64,000 nucleotides of DNA from Tetradesmus obliquus (GCA_030272155.1 CP126195.1:3083001-3147000); one strand, 5' to 3'; shown: positions 46,049-58,007, counted from the first letter of the stretch. Made by a program: numbers and translations. Notes: generated by a model from the sequence alone, not told the origin.

Positions 46049-47213
46049 AGAGCACAGCATGCCACCAGCAGCACATGCATACACGAAGCAGCTCATAAGG
46101 CAGCCGCAGACAGTGGCAACAGTCGCATGTCTTCTGTTCCAAAACCATCGCTGCCTTCGGTCTGATCCCTTGTCTGCGTGTGTGCTTGCAGGAGTGGGCT
46201 GCGGTGGATGGCCGTCCAACTACGCCAATTGTTTGTACTGCGACAGGGCGATCCCGCTGTGCGTGTGCAGAACAGGCTTCTGCAGCGCAACGCCGTCTGC
46301 CTCCTGGGCAGCGGGTGGTGCACCAATGTGTATAGCGATGTCAGGCCCTTGTCCCCCCAGGTGCCCTCCTGGCCAAACTGGGGTGTCGGCCAACGGCAAC
46401 ATCTTCTGCACACCATGCCCCAATGGCTGCGCATCCTGCAGCACAGCAACCACCTGCGATGTCTGCGCGCCCGGCTTCAACCAGCAGGGCACCGTCTGCC
46501 GTGAGTGCTCGCCGCAGCCACTGGCACAGCAGCCTTGCACAGCAGGACAACATGAACATCACTCTGCAATTGAATACGGCACACACATGTGGGGATAGGG
46601 ACCTGCGAGGCAGTGTATGCAGCACTAGCATTGACGCTGACCACGTCCTCAGCTCGTGCATGCGCATCTCAGCTTGGTATGTTTGCTGGTGAAAGGTGAA
46701 GGCCTTCTCACCACCGAGCCGTTTTGCTTGCCCATTGATCCCTCTGCAGGCGCGCCAACACCCGCACTGCCCCTTGGCGCAAACCCCATCGTCAACCAGT
46801 GGCCTTACCCCACTCAAAGAGAGGCCCTGGACGCACTTGTTGGCAGCCGCGAGGTCAGGCAAGCAGTTGAGGAAAAAGCTCTCATCATGGCAGGTTGCGC
46901 TGCTGTAAACATCGCAGGCGCTGGACTAGGTTGGTCATGTGGTGCACTGGTTGGGGGAAACCTGGCTCTTGCAAGGCAGAGGATCACAGACCCTGCTACT
47001 TTGCAAAACCTTGCTGCCTCAGCTGCTGCCGCTGCAACTTGCAGTGCATTGGCATTAGCAGGTCCTGTTGTCGGGTTGTGTGGCTTTGTAGTTTCAGTGG
47101 TCACCAGTGATCAGTTATGGTCGTGGTTTATAGATAACCCACAGGCGCTGATCAACATTCCCATTACGCAGAGCCTTGGAAATGCGCTGGGAATGGCTGG
47201 GTCAATGCTCTGA
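43647..47213 (+). CDS. Secreted modular Cys-rich protein with GGCxC modules
   Basis: Eight exons, 43647-43727, 43965-44361, 44652-44741, 44979-45092, 45527-45607, 45769-45939, 46192-46500 and 46750-47213, give about 568 aa. Exon 1 is a clean signal peptide (MKSKLFIALVALLAVLASPA). Exon 2 is an Ala/Pro-rich stalk with NVS and NTT sequons and an RRARRRAR patch. Exons 3-6 each encode one module C-x2-C-x8-C-x-C-x3-C-x-C (for example CDKCNRPEASGGCKCDANCN). All introns from exon 2 on are phase 1, so modules can be added or lost without frame change. Exon 7 has 18 or so Cys in EGF/furin-like spacing (CPNGCASC, CDVCAPGF). Exon 8 is hydrophobic (residues about 430-568). The module resembles metallothionein-like metal ligands, but I know no named family. 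It is likely extracellular or cell-wall. Confidence 0.7.
45176..45224 (+). pseudogene. Relic half-module exon in the Cys-rich gene
   Basis: GTAGTGGAGGTTGCAAGTGC and the following bases encode SGGCKCDGNCNCMM, the second half of the exon 4 module (SGGCKCDANCNC, about 45030). It follows a CGCAG that could act as acceptor, but it lacks the CDKC half and its donor-like GT is out of phase. It is about 157 bases downstream of its match, so it reads as another donor-side exon-edge copy. Confidence 0.65.
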
Positions 47214-48251
47214 TGCATGTCCTCCTCTTTTCAAGATCAAGGAAGAAGAACACATGGGAATGTACAGACCACGGGCGGCTCTGCAGGGTTCTGTTGCGCA
47301 GGGCACAGCTTCAAATATGCTGAGGCGCTGACAGCAGCGGTTTGCTTGCGTGCCATACCTTGGGAGCGTGCTGTAGCATGCGCCCAGTTTTAGCCGTGTC
47401 ACGGCCTTGAATCGCGCAGCAAAAACCTGCGCGGGGTTTGAACAACAACTACACAGCACGAGCTGAACATCAGCGCATGTGGTGCACATCATAAACAAGG
47501 TTGTTGCAGCATCCCTTCTTGTGCTTTTTATTTGTGTGGGCAGTGCTGAAACTCCAGCAGGGGGTGTTGAGCACAGTCTCTGAGCCACAGGAACTGCTGC
47601 TGCATCATCAATGCGGTGGAGCGAGGGCGGCGGCAACACACGCTGCTGCTGTCGGCAAGACTTTGTGCTCGTGTTGGCTGAAGTCAACACGTCAGGCTGT
47701 TGGGCATGATCGAAATCTGACAGTAGTTGGTTGTGCAGCTGGGTAATCACGATGACCGGGCTGAAATTACGTTTTCTTCTGTTTATAGGTTGCTGCAACA
47801 CACCGCCGCCGTGGCGTCTGACATGCACACTGTAGTACTTACTTGTAGTCTGTGAGCAAACTCGCAGTGAAACACTGTTGGGTGTTTGTTTGCGTTTCTG
47901 CTGTTTTAGTGGTGCTTGGTTACTGGCTCGTGTGAGTATGGATTGTCACCACCCTTTGTGCTGCACCTGCATCTGCATCTGCATCTGCATCACACAGCGC
48001 TGACTGATAGACTTAAATGTGAGCTTTGTGGTGTGATCTGCTGCAGCCACAGCATGCTGTGAGTTGTGAGTTCAAGATGGAGAGGTGTTACAGCTTCTGT
48101 GTGTACACCTGCTGTGGTCAAAGAGTCAGCCTGAGGCACTGCGCTTCTGGGTTCAGCTGTTATAACAGTGTTATGCTGAGTCAGCGTGACGGTTACAGCT
48201 ACAGGTTATAAAATGCCGTGAGTTGGCAGGTATGAAGAAGAGAAAGGAAGT
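47214..48251. other. Intergenic region with TATA-like element before the broken copy
   Basis: No gene is recognised. Short CATCTG repeats occur at about 47966-47990. TATAAAA at 48207-48213 lies about 40 bases upstream of the ATG of the damaged secreted-protein copy. Confidence 0.5.
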
Positions 48252-49070
48252 ATGTGTTGTTGCAACGCTGTCAAGTGTGTGCAGACGATGTCACATCGTA
48301 CGACGGCGGCCGTCTACTGTCACAAGGTAACAAATTCAGTGCTACATACTGTCTTGCTCCTGCGTGCTGTGCTGGCGCTGCTGCTTGCATTATCACAATC
48401 TGGTGTCAACAGCTGCAGCTGCCTTATTCGGCATGTCAGTGTACGTGGCGAAACGCCAGTTATCAGCAGCAGCCGTTTGAACTACACTGCAATCAGCGTC
48501 AAAAAGGGCAGCTATGGTGCATGCAGCAATGTGTGTGGTGCTGCAGATGTCAGTGCAGTTGTTGATGTTATGAGCAAGGATGGCTGGCCAAGGTTGAATG
48601 TGTCTTGTTTGAGAAGGTCCTGCTGGTGCTTTGAGGGAAGTTCCAGCCTTTTGTGCGGCTGCGGGTCCTGCAAGTGACCATCAGCAGAAGCAGCAGTGTT
48701 GATGGTGGCTCCAGCAGCTGGTAGCTCCTGCAGGAACCTCACAGAGAGTCTAAAGAAAGCCAACAGCAACAAGACTGTGATTGAAGAAGCAGCAGCAGCA
48801 TTAGCAGTAGTAGCAGCAGGCGGCAGGAAGGGAAGTTTCAGCAGCTTGATGCCTCTGCGACCAGATGATGATGGGCAGCAGCAGCAGCAGCAGCAGCAGC
48901 TCGCTGGTCCCGGGGGTTGCAAGGGAGGCGCAGCGCCAGGCACTGCTGGCTCGGAGCACACAGTGCTGCTAGATAGCTGGTACAGAGTGGTGCGGGATGA
49001 GACAATCCGTCAAGGCAGTGGCTTGGGCCACAGCTTTGCGGTTGATTTCCGGCTGTCTGACAAGTGCTGA
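48252..49070 (+). pseudogene. Damaged paralogue of the 41790 secreted protein
   Basis: The N-terminal half keeps the hydrophobic signal (VLHTVLLLRAVLALLLALS) and GSYGACSNVCGAADVSAVVD, GWPRLNVS, SCWCFEGSS. It lacks about 30 codons found in the intact copy after the signal (TEWGVFPNEPL region). A one-base deletion in the GGAAGTTCCAGCC stretch (intact copy GGCAGCTCGCAGCC) shifts the frame, giving a TGA at 48675. Downstream the family end is readable again (LAGPGGCKGGAAPGT, SWYRVVRDETIRQGSG, FAVDFRLSDKC). It has probably lost function. A short N-terminal product of about 141 aa could still be made. Confidence 0.7.
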
Positions 49071-49812
49071 TAGCGTTGTTGCATGCCATGATGGCTTGAC
49101 TGGTAACATGCACATGCGAAAGCGGCGAGCACTGCAGGGAGCTGTATTTGACAGCACGTTTGCAGCTCAACACGCAGTCTCATGAACTGCGGTGGCTCCG
49201 TTGCACAGTTGAGCATGCCACAGCTGGCAGTGAGCTGTCATCATGCTGGTTCAGGTCAAATCTCAATTTGTAACACCTGCATGGTTGCTGCCTGCTTTCT
49301 TAGATGTGTTTGCTGCAGCCTGCTCAAACTATTGAGTTGCAGTCGTTGTCAAACACACATCACGCTTGGCTCAAGCCAACCGCCCGAAACCCTTTAGTTC
49401 TGCGACTGCTGCCCTGGGCTTGATCAATCTTCCCCTCTGCACATGATATTTACTGCATGCTCGTACGCTATTTGACAGCCATCGGACAGCTGGGCAGCTC
49501 ACGCTTGTCGCTTCGGACTTCATCAGCAGCAAATACAGCAGCTGTAGGCTTTTCGGCAGCACGCGGCACCTGCAGCTGTGGCTTGCATGATAGTGAGCAG
49601 GAGCGGTGCTCTGAGCATCATTCACTGGCCCGGCGAGCCATGCATGCAAGCAGGGCTGCGAGTTGCTGTGGTGAGGGTTTGCAGCTACATCAGGCAGTTG
49701 AGGCCGCAACGCACACCAGCACCACAAGCTGCAGGAATTGTGAATGTTAATGCAATGCAATCACACAGATTGTATTGAAGCATGCTCTGTTCTGCATGCA
49801 GCAGTGTACGGT
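49071..49812. other. Intergenic region before MOC1
   Basis: I see no gene, RNA or clear repeat here. The first 40 or so bases continue the duplicated 3' flank of the secreted-protein copy. Confidence 0.45.
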
Positions 49813-50840
49813 ATGGCCGTGTCAGCTGTGGCTGAGCTGCGTTGCGCTGCACGCTGCAGCTGTTCAGCCGCATGCGGCTGTGTCGCTGCGCAGCCACTAC
49901 TTGGTGGCAAGAGTTGCAGCAATGTTGCGACAAACACCATCCTGCAAACACCACCCAGTTGCTTCCGTCTGACATACCGTAATGCTCCCAGCAAGCAACA
50001 CGCAGGTGACAGCAGGTGCTTGTGCTGTGTCCTGCAAACTTCTGCCGTCACAGGCACTGCCCCTGTGCCAATGAGCAGCCGCTGGCCCTCTGCAGCCAGG
50101 CAGTATGCCGGCCGCCAGCATGTCATCAACACACCTGGCTGGACCCTGCAGCAACACAGAGCAGCATTGCAGGAAGCAGGAGGTCACCCCACGTGCAAGC
50201 GCTCTCTGTCAACATGCAGCAGCAGCAGCAGCAGCAAGAAAGCAGTGGCCGCAGCTGCATTGCCAGCGCAGGCACAAACAGCACAGACAGCACAGACAGC
50301 CCGTGCGCTGCTGCGGCAGCTGCTGCCGCAGCCGCATCTTGTAACAGTACGACCCAGCAGTAGTGACATTCAGACCATTGACAGCGCAGGTAGCAGCAGC
50401 AGCAGTAGGCAGGAGGTAGCATACACCAGCAACCATGCAGACAGCAGCGATCCCTTGGCGCAGTGGACCGCCTCGGACAGTAGTGAGAGCAGCAGCAGCA
50501 GTGGCCGGCGCAGAAGGCGGCAGGCAGATGCTGCTGCTGAGTCAATCAGTGAGGCGCACACTGACGGGGACCAGAGTGAACAGGCGCAGGGCTGCAACAT
50601 GCAGACCATTGGCAGCGCAGGCAGCAGCAGCAGCCAGGGGTTGACAGACATCAGCAACCGCATAGACAGCAGTGATCTCTTGGCGCAGTGGACAGACGCC
50701 GACAGCATTGACATCAGCAGCAGCAGCAGTGGTCGGCGCAGAAGGCGGCGCGCAGCTGCTGCTGTCACATCAGTCAGTGAGACCCACACTGATTGCGACC
50801 AGACAGCGCAGGCGCAAGGGCGTAACATGGACAGCAGTGC

Positions 50841-50872
<32 letters not shown>

Positions 50873-52742
50873 CCAGTGGCCGGCGCAGAAGGCGGCGAGC
50901 AGATGCTGCAATCAGTGAGATGTTTTGCGACCAGAGTGAGCAGATGCAGGGGTGCAGCATAGACAGCAATGCAAGCAGCAGCAGCCAGCGCAATTTGCGG
51001 CGGCAGCTGCAGGCGGTTGAGGCAGCGGCTCCTGCTGATTCAGCCAGTGCAGCACTCATTGATGATGACCAGGACGAGCATTGGCTGCTGCAGCAGCAGC
51101 AGCTGAAGCAGTATCAAGGCAACCATCAGCAACAGCAGCAGGCCCACAAGGTGTTGCTCCTAGGCATTGATCCTGACACAAATGGCGCTATTGCTGTGGT
51201 AGCAGCAGACCTGCTGCCATATGCGCAGCTGCTCCCTGACAGCTGCAGCAGCAGCAGTGGCAGCAGCAGCAGCAGCACCAGCCAGCAGCAGCAGCAGCAG
51301 CAGCCACTGTTTGGGGTAGACCTGCAGTCTGCGTCTGTGTCAGTGTATGACATGCCTGTGGAGGTGATTCCACTGCAGAAGAAAAGCAAGTCGGCGCCGC
51401 AGCGCTACAGGCGGTGAGCAGCAGCGGGCAATGACGCCGGCTGTAGCAGGGTGGCGCTGACATGTCTGCTGTCCTCAGCAGTCCCGTCAAGCTGCTGTGT
51501 GGTGCTCCGATATGCACAGATTACAGTGAAGCAATGCTGTACGTCGCACACTGTCCTTGTACCTCAATCACCCACGCTGCTACTGAGCACCTGAAGTTGT
51601 TGTTGCGTGTGTTGTGCTACTTGCCAAGCAGGCGGCTGGATGTCCCTCGCGTCATCGCACTCATCAGGATGCTGCGGCTGCAGCAGTACCCGCAGCAGCA
51701 AGCAGCAGCACAAACAGACGGCAGCAGCAGCAGCATGCAGCCGCCGCTGCTGCGTGCCTTCCTGGAGGTCTCCAGCATCATGCCAACCAACGGCAGCCTA
51801 TCCACATTAGCGCAGGGTTACAGCATAGGGGCCTGGCAGGCGGTGCTGCTGGCGCTAGGGTTTGAGGTGTGCAGTGTGCATGCCAAGCACTGGAAGAAGG
51901 GCCTAGGGCTGCTGAAGGCTGACAAGGATGACAGCAGGGCGCTGGCTAGACGGCTGTTTGCTGGGGTGGGGCAGTGCCAGCAGCACATCATCAGGTGGGC
52001 TGGCTGGCGGCAAGCTGATGCGTGCGGTGATGCAAGCGGTGACCCTGGTGGTGCTGGTTGTGTGCTGCTTGTGTTGCTGTCGGTGTATGGGCATGCAGCA
52101 ATGGCAGCAGTGTAGTCAAGGAGGGATGCTTAATGTATGGTAGTGATGAAGCTCTTGTGAGGTGATGCTCATCAATGCACATCGCCTTCCATCCTCTCAT
52201 TGTGCAATCTGAGCCCAATCTGAGCACGTTGCACTGCTTGCACGCCGTTACCATGCAGCCGCAAGAAGGACCATGGCAGGGCAGAGGCGCTGCTGATAGC
52301 TGCCTGGGGCTGCGGCTGGGGCGCAGAGCAGGCGCCAGGGCCAGGCCGCGGCAAGGCAGGCCCTGCCAATCAGTCTGGCCCACTGCAGCAGGGTCCCCTG
52401 CGTGATGTTGTGCAGCTGGATGGCGGCATGCACATGCTCGCCAGCAGCAGCAGCAGCAGCACCAGCAGTGGTGCTGGCGCTGATGCGAATGCAGATGCAC
52501 AAGGGCCGCAAGGTGCAGCTGGTGCAGGCGCAGCACTAGCGCTTGTGCCTGCTGGTGCGGCAAAGACACGCGCAGCAAAGCCGGCGCAGCAGCGCGCCAA
52601 GGCAGCACCCAAGAGCAGGAAGAAAGGAGTGCAGCCAGCAGCGGAAGCAGCAGCAGCAGCAGCTGAGGATTGTGAGGCTGTGATTGCATCCAGCAAGGCA
52701 GGGAAGCAGCCGCAGGTGGAGTCTGGGGCAGATGGCAGCTGA
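49813..52742 (+). CDS. MOC1: MOC1-type chloroplast Holliday junction resolvase
   Basis: Three exons, 49813-51413, 51632-51994 and 52259-52742, join in matching phases to about 815 aa. A later ATG at 50071 would give about 729. The RuvC-like fold is split over the exons. LLLGIDPDTNGAIAVV holds the first catalytic Asp. RRRLDVPRVIALI follows. LEVSSIMPTNGSLS holds the Glu. YSIGAWQAVLLALGFEV, HWKKGLGLLKADKDDSRALA and KKDHGRAEALLIAAWG supply the further acidic residues. MOC1 cuts four-way junctions in chloroplast DNA so that nucleoids can separate. The N-terminus is Cys/Ala/Ser-rich and fits plastid targeting. Between it and the nuclease lie about 300 residues of Ser/Gln tandem repeats not present in land-plant MOC1 (about 280 aa). 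The C-terminal tail is Ala/Lys-rich, possibly DNA-binding. Confidence 0.88.
50350..50995 (+). repeat. In-frame tandem repeats in MOC1 exon 1
   Basis: Three to four degenerate units occur, each with a Ser run, GRRRRRR(Q/R)A, SxSExHTDxDQ, QAQGxNM, and in the first units DSSDxLAQWTxxDS. The reading frame is preserved. Each unit places a cluster of five or six Arg after polySer, which could act in DNA contact or as an RS-like or nuclear-targeting patch. Confidence 0.75.
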
Positions 52743-53771
52743 AGCCGCAAGGCCTCTCAGGGCACAGCCAGGAAACGCCCAGCAGCTGTGTAGCCCTCTA
52801 TTAGTTGTGCAGTGACGTATTTTGGCAGGGATTCTTTCGTGAGATTGGCTGAGGTCTTCCTGCAGCATGTGGTCAAAGCCAAGCAGGCCCTGAGAGATGG
52901 GCCTCAGCAACTCTGTGCACCAGCTTGCTCAAGACTTTGATCATGTTGCATGCAACTCCTTGTTGCTCGACGCCAGAATCATGTACACGCCGTCTCTTGA
53001 CTGGCAAGTGCAGTTGTACTGGGCGAACTTGGGGTCTATGGATTGTACTGTGCTTCAGAGGCTATCAGCTGCAGCTGACACAGTCTCCGATAGTGCAGCA
53101 AGCACCAACCTCTAGTGACAGCTTTGGACGCTGTGAGTTGTGTAACTGTGAGTTGAAGCTGTCATCTACTGGCAAGCAGCAGTGCCAGCAGTGGCCCGCA
53201 ACAGTGCCACCAGTACTAAAGCAGTTTGCTGTGAATAACGTTGGACTCGTATATGTTACACATGTGTGTACACCGCCGGGTAACCTTGGACGCGCCTGCA
53301 CTTTACACCAGCAGCCGTGCAACCAGCGATTTCTTCAACAGCTATGGCCCCTTATTCCTCATGTCAGCCGGACAGGGCTCTGTGCAAGCCAACTCTGCCT
53401 GTGCCGCTGATGTGAAAGTTGTCACCTTTACAAAACATTCATCATCATCATCATCATCATCATCATTATCATCATACAAAACATTCCACGCACTCCACGA
53501 TTGCGATCGCGCCGCAGCGCATTGGCAGTGCAGCCAGGCTCAGGCTCCACCAACCAAGCAGAACTCCAGGCTCAGCACTGTCTACTGCTGCAAGCACTGC
53601 TTGCTAACGTATCCTCATATAAGCCTCTCATTGCCTCCTGATTGGGGTTCCCACTCCTTGGTTGAGTGGAGCAATGTACCGCAACGTATCATCCTCAAGA
53701 CACAACCAGCTGCAAAGTGCAGCCTGGGAGCATCATAGAAGCTGCTGGTAGAATCCTTCCTGGGGTCACGC
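52743..53771. other. Convergent spacer between MOC1 and CFAP206
   Basis: No gene is recognised. It holds an ATC/CAT microsatellite (about 53439-53475) and the second copy of the dispersed 40-base element (53636-53680). Confidence 0.5.
53636..53680 (+). repeat. Dispersed 40-base element, copy 2
   Basis: It runs from CCTGATTGGGGTTCCCACTC to TTGAGTGGAGCAATGTA, matching 13565-13606 with two small indels in and after the hairpin loop. Flanks on both sides differ between the two copies. Confidence 0.6.
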
Positions 53772-54015
53772 TCAGAACTGGTGTGTCTGCCCGATGTCCA
53801 GCTCCAGCGCCACCACCTTCATCTTGGCCGTCTCCGGTGCGCCACGCAGCCCCGCTACGTAGCGCAGCTTGCGCGGCATGCTGCTGCCCTTGGTGACCTG
53901 CGGCCACAGCAGACGACACCAACACACAGGCAGCACTCAGCGGTGTTGTTGGCTGAGACGCGGCTGTGCATTGGCGTTCTTCAAGCACCGTCACTTGGTA
54001 GAGTCCACATGCCGC

Positions 54016-54051
<36 letters not shown>

Positions 54052-57000
54052 AGGGTCGCGACAGTGTACGCCTCACCTTTGTCTGTGCCGCCGCTGCCTT
54101 GGGCTGCCAGGTCTGGCTGTCGCCGTCGCGCCTGAAGTGGCTCAGCGCCGTCTGCGCGCTGTGCGTGGCCTTGGTGCGCAGGTTGGCCAGCGCAATGACC
54201 TGCACGGCACGACAGGCAGTTGTTCATCACTGTCCTAGTCGGATACATCCTTTGCCGACCATTTCGCTCGCACGCTTGCATGCAAAGGCAGATCGTCTGC
54301 CAACAACAGCAACAGCAGTCAGCGCAATGCCACAGCAAGGGCAACCAGTTGCCAAGTAGAGCGACAGCGCCTGATAAACATGTTGGAACACAGCAAATTA
54401 TGCGGCATGACGCCCAACCCCCAAAGCACATGCGCCAGCTGCAAACACATCGCACTAGACAGAAGGGCAGCACTATCCCCGACCCGACCCACCCTGGCCC
54501 TGGCCACTTACCCTCCTGCGCAGCGCCCACTCGTTCCACTCGTAGTTCACGTCGATGTGCCGCTCACTGAAGTGCGTGAGCGTCTGCGTCTCAGCGTCAA
54601 CCTTCACCGCCGCCGCCGACAGCAGCGCCATCAGCCGCCGCAGCGGCAGCACCGCACATGCGCCACCACTTGCACTGCCACCTGCACTCCCATCTGCCCG
54701 GCTGCTGGCTCTGCTGCCGCCTGAGCCTGCTGACCCCACCCTGCTAGCTGCACCTGGCCCTGCTGCGGCTTCTGCTGCTGCCATGCTGGTGAGGCCCAGC
54801 ATGTGTGCCAGCAGTGGCGCATTGCGCACTGCCACGCGCACTGCATCCAGCGTGGTGGCTGGCGCGTCTGCAAAGGCCTGCAGCGCTGCCGTGCTGCTGA
54901 AGCCATACAAGGACCCGCCATACCTGCGGCAGCATGAGGTTTGCAGCACAGCGGCTGAAAGTGAAAATAAATGAAAATTGCACCAGCAATCTTAACAATA
55001 TGCACTTGAGGCGCTGTGCGCCACTTGTGAACAAGCAGTTTCTGCATGGCGCGGCACATGGCAACCTGTTTAATTGCTGGACTAGCTGTCCATACACAGC
55101 TGAACTCACCTGACACATCCAACAGCTGGGTTGGCCAGCTGCGCCACCAGCACTGCGCTGCCATCGCCATTAGGCACACCACCAGCGCCAGCAGCCACAC
55201 TGCCTGCGATGCTGACTGGGCACATGCCTGCAAGCGCAAGCTGGCCCGCAGCCTCGCCCTCTGCTGCACCCTCTGCGCCATGCGCCTCGTCTGCTGCTGC
55301 TGCTGCTGCTGCGCCTGGTGGCACATACTGCATGGATGCTGGCAGGCTTGCTGCCTCTGCCTCACTCAGCGCGCTGCAGGCAGCTGCACCAACAGCAGCC
55401 ACCCCAGCTGCTGTTGCTACTTGGCCCGTGCATGAGAAGCCGCAGCTCTGCCGGCCTGCCCTGGGACCCTTGAAGCCCAGCACCCTGGGCACGCCTGCTG
55501 CAGAATCTGAGGCTGCTGTGCTGAGCGCAGCGCAGGCGTCCTCCCACAGGCGGGCGCGCACCAGCAGCAGCCGCAGCTCGCCTGCAGCAGTCAGAAATGT
55601 GACACACACGCATGCTATGCTGAGCAGGTGTGCCCATACGGCAAGCTGTGAAGCCCGGAAGCTGCAACATAGTCAACACTGCTAGTAGTGCAGCATCACT
55701 TAATGCAGTGCCAACGAGCGCACGGCGTGTTGGCGACAGGCAGACAAGCAGCGCGCCTCGTCTAACTTCAGCTGCTGCCCTGTCAGGTGCAAGTCATGCG
55801 CTACTCACCTGTCAGCGCAAGGTGCAGCCGCCCTGCCGACTCAAACAGCGGGAACACCGCAGCCTTGGCCACGCCAGACACGCTGTTGGAGACAACCTGG
55901 GACGCCTGCAAGACACAACATCACAGATCAGGTCAACAGCCACAGGCGCAGCGCATGCTGTTGCACGACCTGCCCTACCACCTGGTCCGCTTTCATGCAG
56001 CATGGACCCATCAGGTTCAACACCACAAGCTTGCAGTCAGCCGCATTCGCTTGCTGTCCAACACACGCAGGCATGCATGCAGGCACGAACGCACAAACAC
56101 ATTCACAAACGTACCTGTGCCAGTGCCGCAGCCACGCCCTCATCCAGCGCATGGCAGCAGCTGATGCCACCAGCCAAGTCAGCAGCCAGACGCCTCAACG
56201 ACACCGCAGCCTGGCAGCAGAACAGCGCAGCACCCAACACAGGCCTGCCACCACTGCCACTGCTGCTGCTTGATGCTGTGCTCGTGCTGTTGTAGTAGGC
56301 CATGGCTGCCTCTGCTTCTGCAGTTGCCCCTTGGATGGCCGCAAGCAGGTGCTGCGCTTGCGGCAGCTGCGTCGCTGCTGAGGGCGGCAGCAGCGGCGGG
56401 CCAGCGGCTGCTCCTGCTGCTGTGTTGTGCAGGCAGATGCCGCACGTCACATGTGCCAGCGCCTCCATCTGTACGAGTACACGGGAAGCAGCAGTTGCAG
56501 GAACGCAGGCAGAGCAGGACAGTCAATCAAACCTGCATGGAGAGCACTGCAGGAAAGATGCTGTCCTTTGCTGCTGTAGTGTGCGATGTACACCGGATGC
56601 AGCCAGTAACACACAAAACAACATAGCTTCCAGCAAGCAGCAGCACAATGCTACCTGCAGGCCACCCCACGCTGCTTCCTGCAAGCCGCTGCAAGCGGCT
56701 CCCACACCCATCCATGGCACCTCCAACTCTTCAGACTGCTGGCGCTATGTTGCAGCTGCAGCTGCAGCTGCAGTGCTGCCAGCTGTCAAGCACAAGCCAT
56801 GCTGCTGCCTCCATCTAGCCATGCACATGCACACGGGCCTGGACAACCCAAACATTCATGTTCCTGCAAGCACTCGCCCCACAGCAGCTCCCATGACTCC
56901 CACCTGCTGCAGCCTCTCCTGTGCAGGAAGCGTCAGGAAGTATGCAACTCCAGACAGCGGGAACGCGCTCTCAACAGCAGCTGACACCTGCGCACTAGCA

Positions 57001-58007
57001 GCAGGCTCAGCCTTTGCCCTTGCTGCCACCCCCATCACACAGCACACGTAGTCAACAACGCCTTCAAAGACCGACTGGTAGTCCTGCAGGCCGGCTATCT
57101 GCAGGTTGACTTTGCGGTATGCGACAGCTGCTGCGAGGCGGTTGGCGTCTGCTGCGTGCTGCGCCTGCTCTGCTTCCACCTTGTCTTGCTGCTGCTTGTA
57201 GCTGCGCTCCAGGGTTAGCTGCAGGGAATAGCACAGTCAGGTGAAGTGCAGCTGTTGTTGGCTTGCAGGACAGGTCACAGGACAGTGATGTAGCATCGGG
57301 TACAAAAGAGGTGCTGCATATGCAGGCGAGCAACGGCTGTTGACGGCTTCACATCAGCCTGTGATTCCTGTTTGCATATAACGCCACCCCATCAGTGAGC
57401 ATTGTTCAGCACTATGCCCGGCTTGCAGGAAGCAACTCACCTGCAGCTGTGCTGTTGCTGCTGCAGCAGGGTCTTGCGGTTGCAGCACCTGCTGTGCCAA
57501 CTTTTCAGCCATGACAGCCATAGCCTCATCTGGCAGCCTGCTGTTGCCGTGACTGCTAGCGCTGCTGCTGCTGATTCCGCAGCTGCTGCTTCTGACGCTA
57601 GGGTTGCTGGTGCGCAGGGATAGCTGCTGTGTGCTGCTGCTGGGCGCTGCTCCCCAGCTGCCCTGCTCTTCCAGTAAGCATGCTGCATAGGCCACCTTCA
57701 GGATATCAGCCTGGAGATGGTTTGAGGGCACACAACGAGAACAGGCTCTAAGCTATGGTGTAATGCTTGCATGCTGCTGTAGTACTGTGTACTTGATTCA
57801 TGCATTTCGCTACTGCACCCATGCCCGCTGGCTGGTGAGAATTGGGGTTTGCAGTTGCACATGCTGACGATGAGGTGCATGGCAGCTGCACTGCACCGTG
57901 CAGTGTGTGACGCTGTAACCGTGCGCTTACTAGAATCGTACCTGTGAGCCTTGCTGACGACATATGCGAAGCGCAGCAGTCGTGACGTCCTTCAAGTTTG
58001 ACTCCAT
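53772..58007 (-). CDS. CFAP206: CFAP206, axonemal radial-spoke protein (DUF3508 family)
   Basis: Minus-strand exons in coding order: 58007-57942, 57710-57441, 57218-56904, 56744-56655 (least certain), 56468-56115, 55905-55809, 55581-55110, 54923-54512, 54199-54077, 53897-53772. They total about 774 aa with all phases consistent. The start MESNLKDVTTAALRICRQQG aligns with the family N-terminus. Further landmarks are ADILKVAYAACLL, the coiled segment LTLERSYKQQQDKVEAEQ, FPLSGVAYFLTL, YGGSLYGFSSTAALQAFADAP, VDAETQTLTHFSERHIDVNY, EWNEWALRRR, ALANLRTKATHSAQTALSHF, QPKAAAAQTK and the ending RYVAGLRGAPETAKMKVVAL. In ciliates FAP206 anchors radial spoke 2 and dynein c to the doublet. The finding implies a flagellated stage. 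Ala/Gly/Ser insertions in exons 4 to 7 enlarge it over the animal protein (about 620 aa). Confidence 0.9.
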
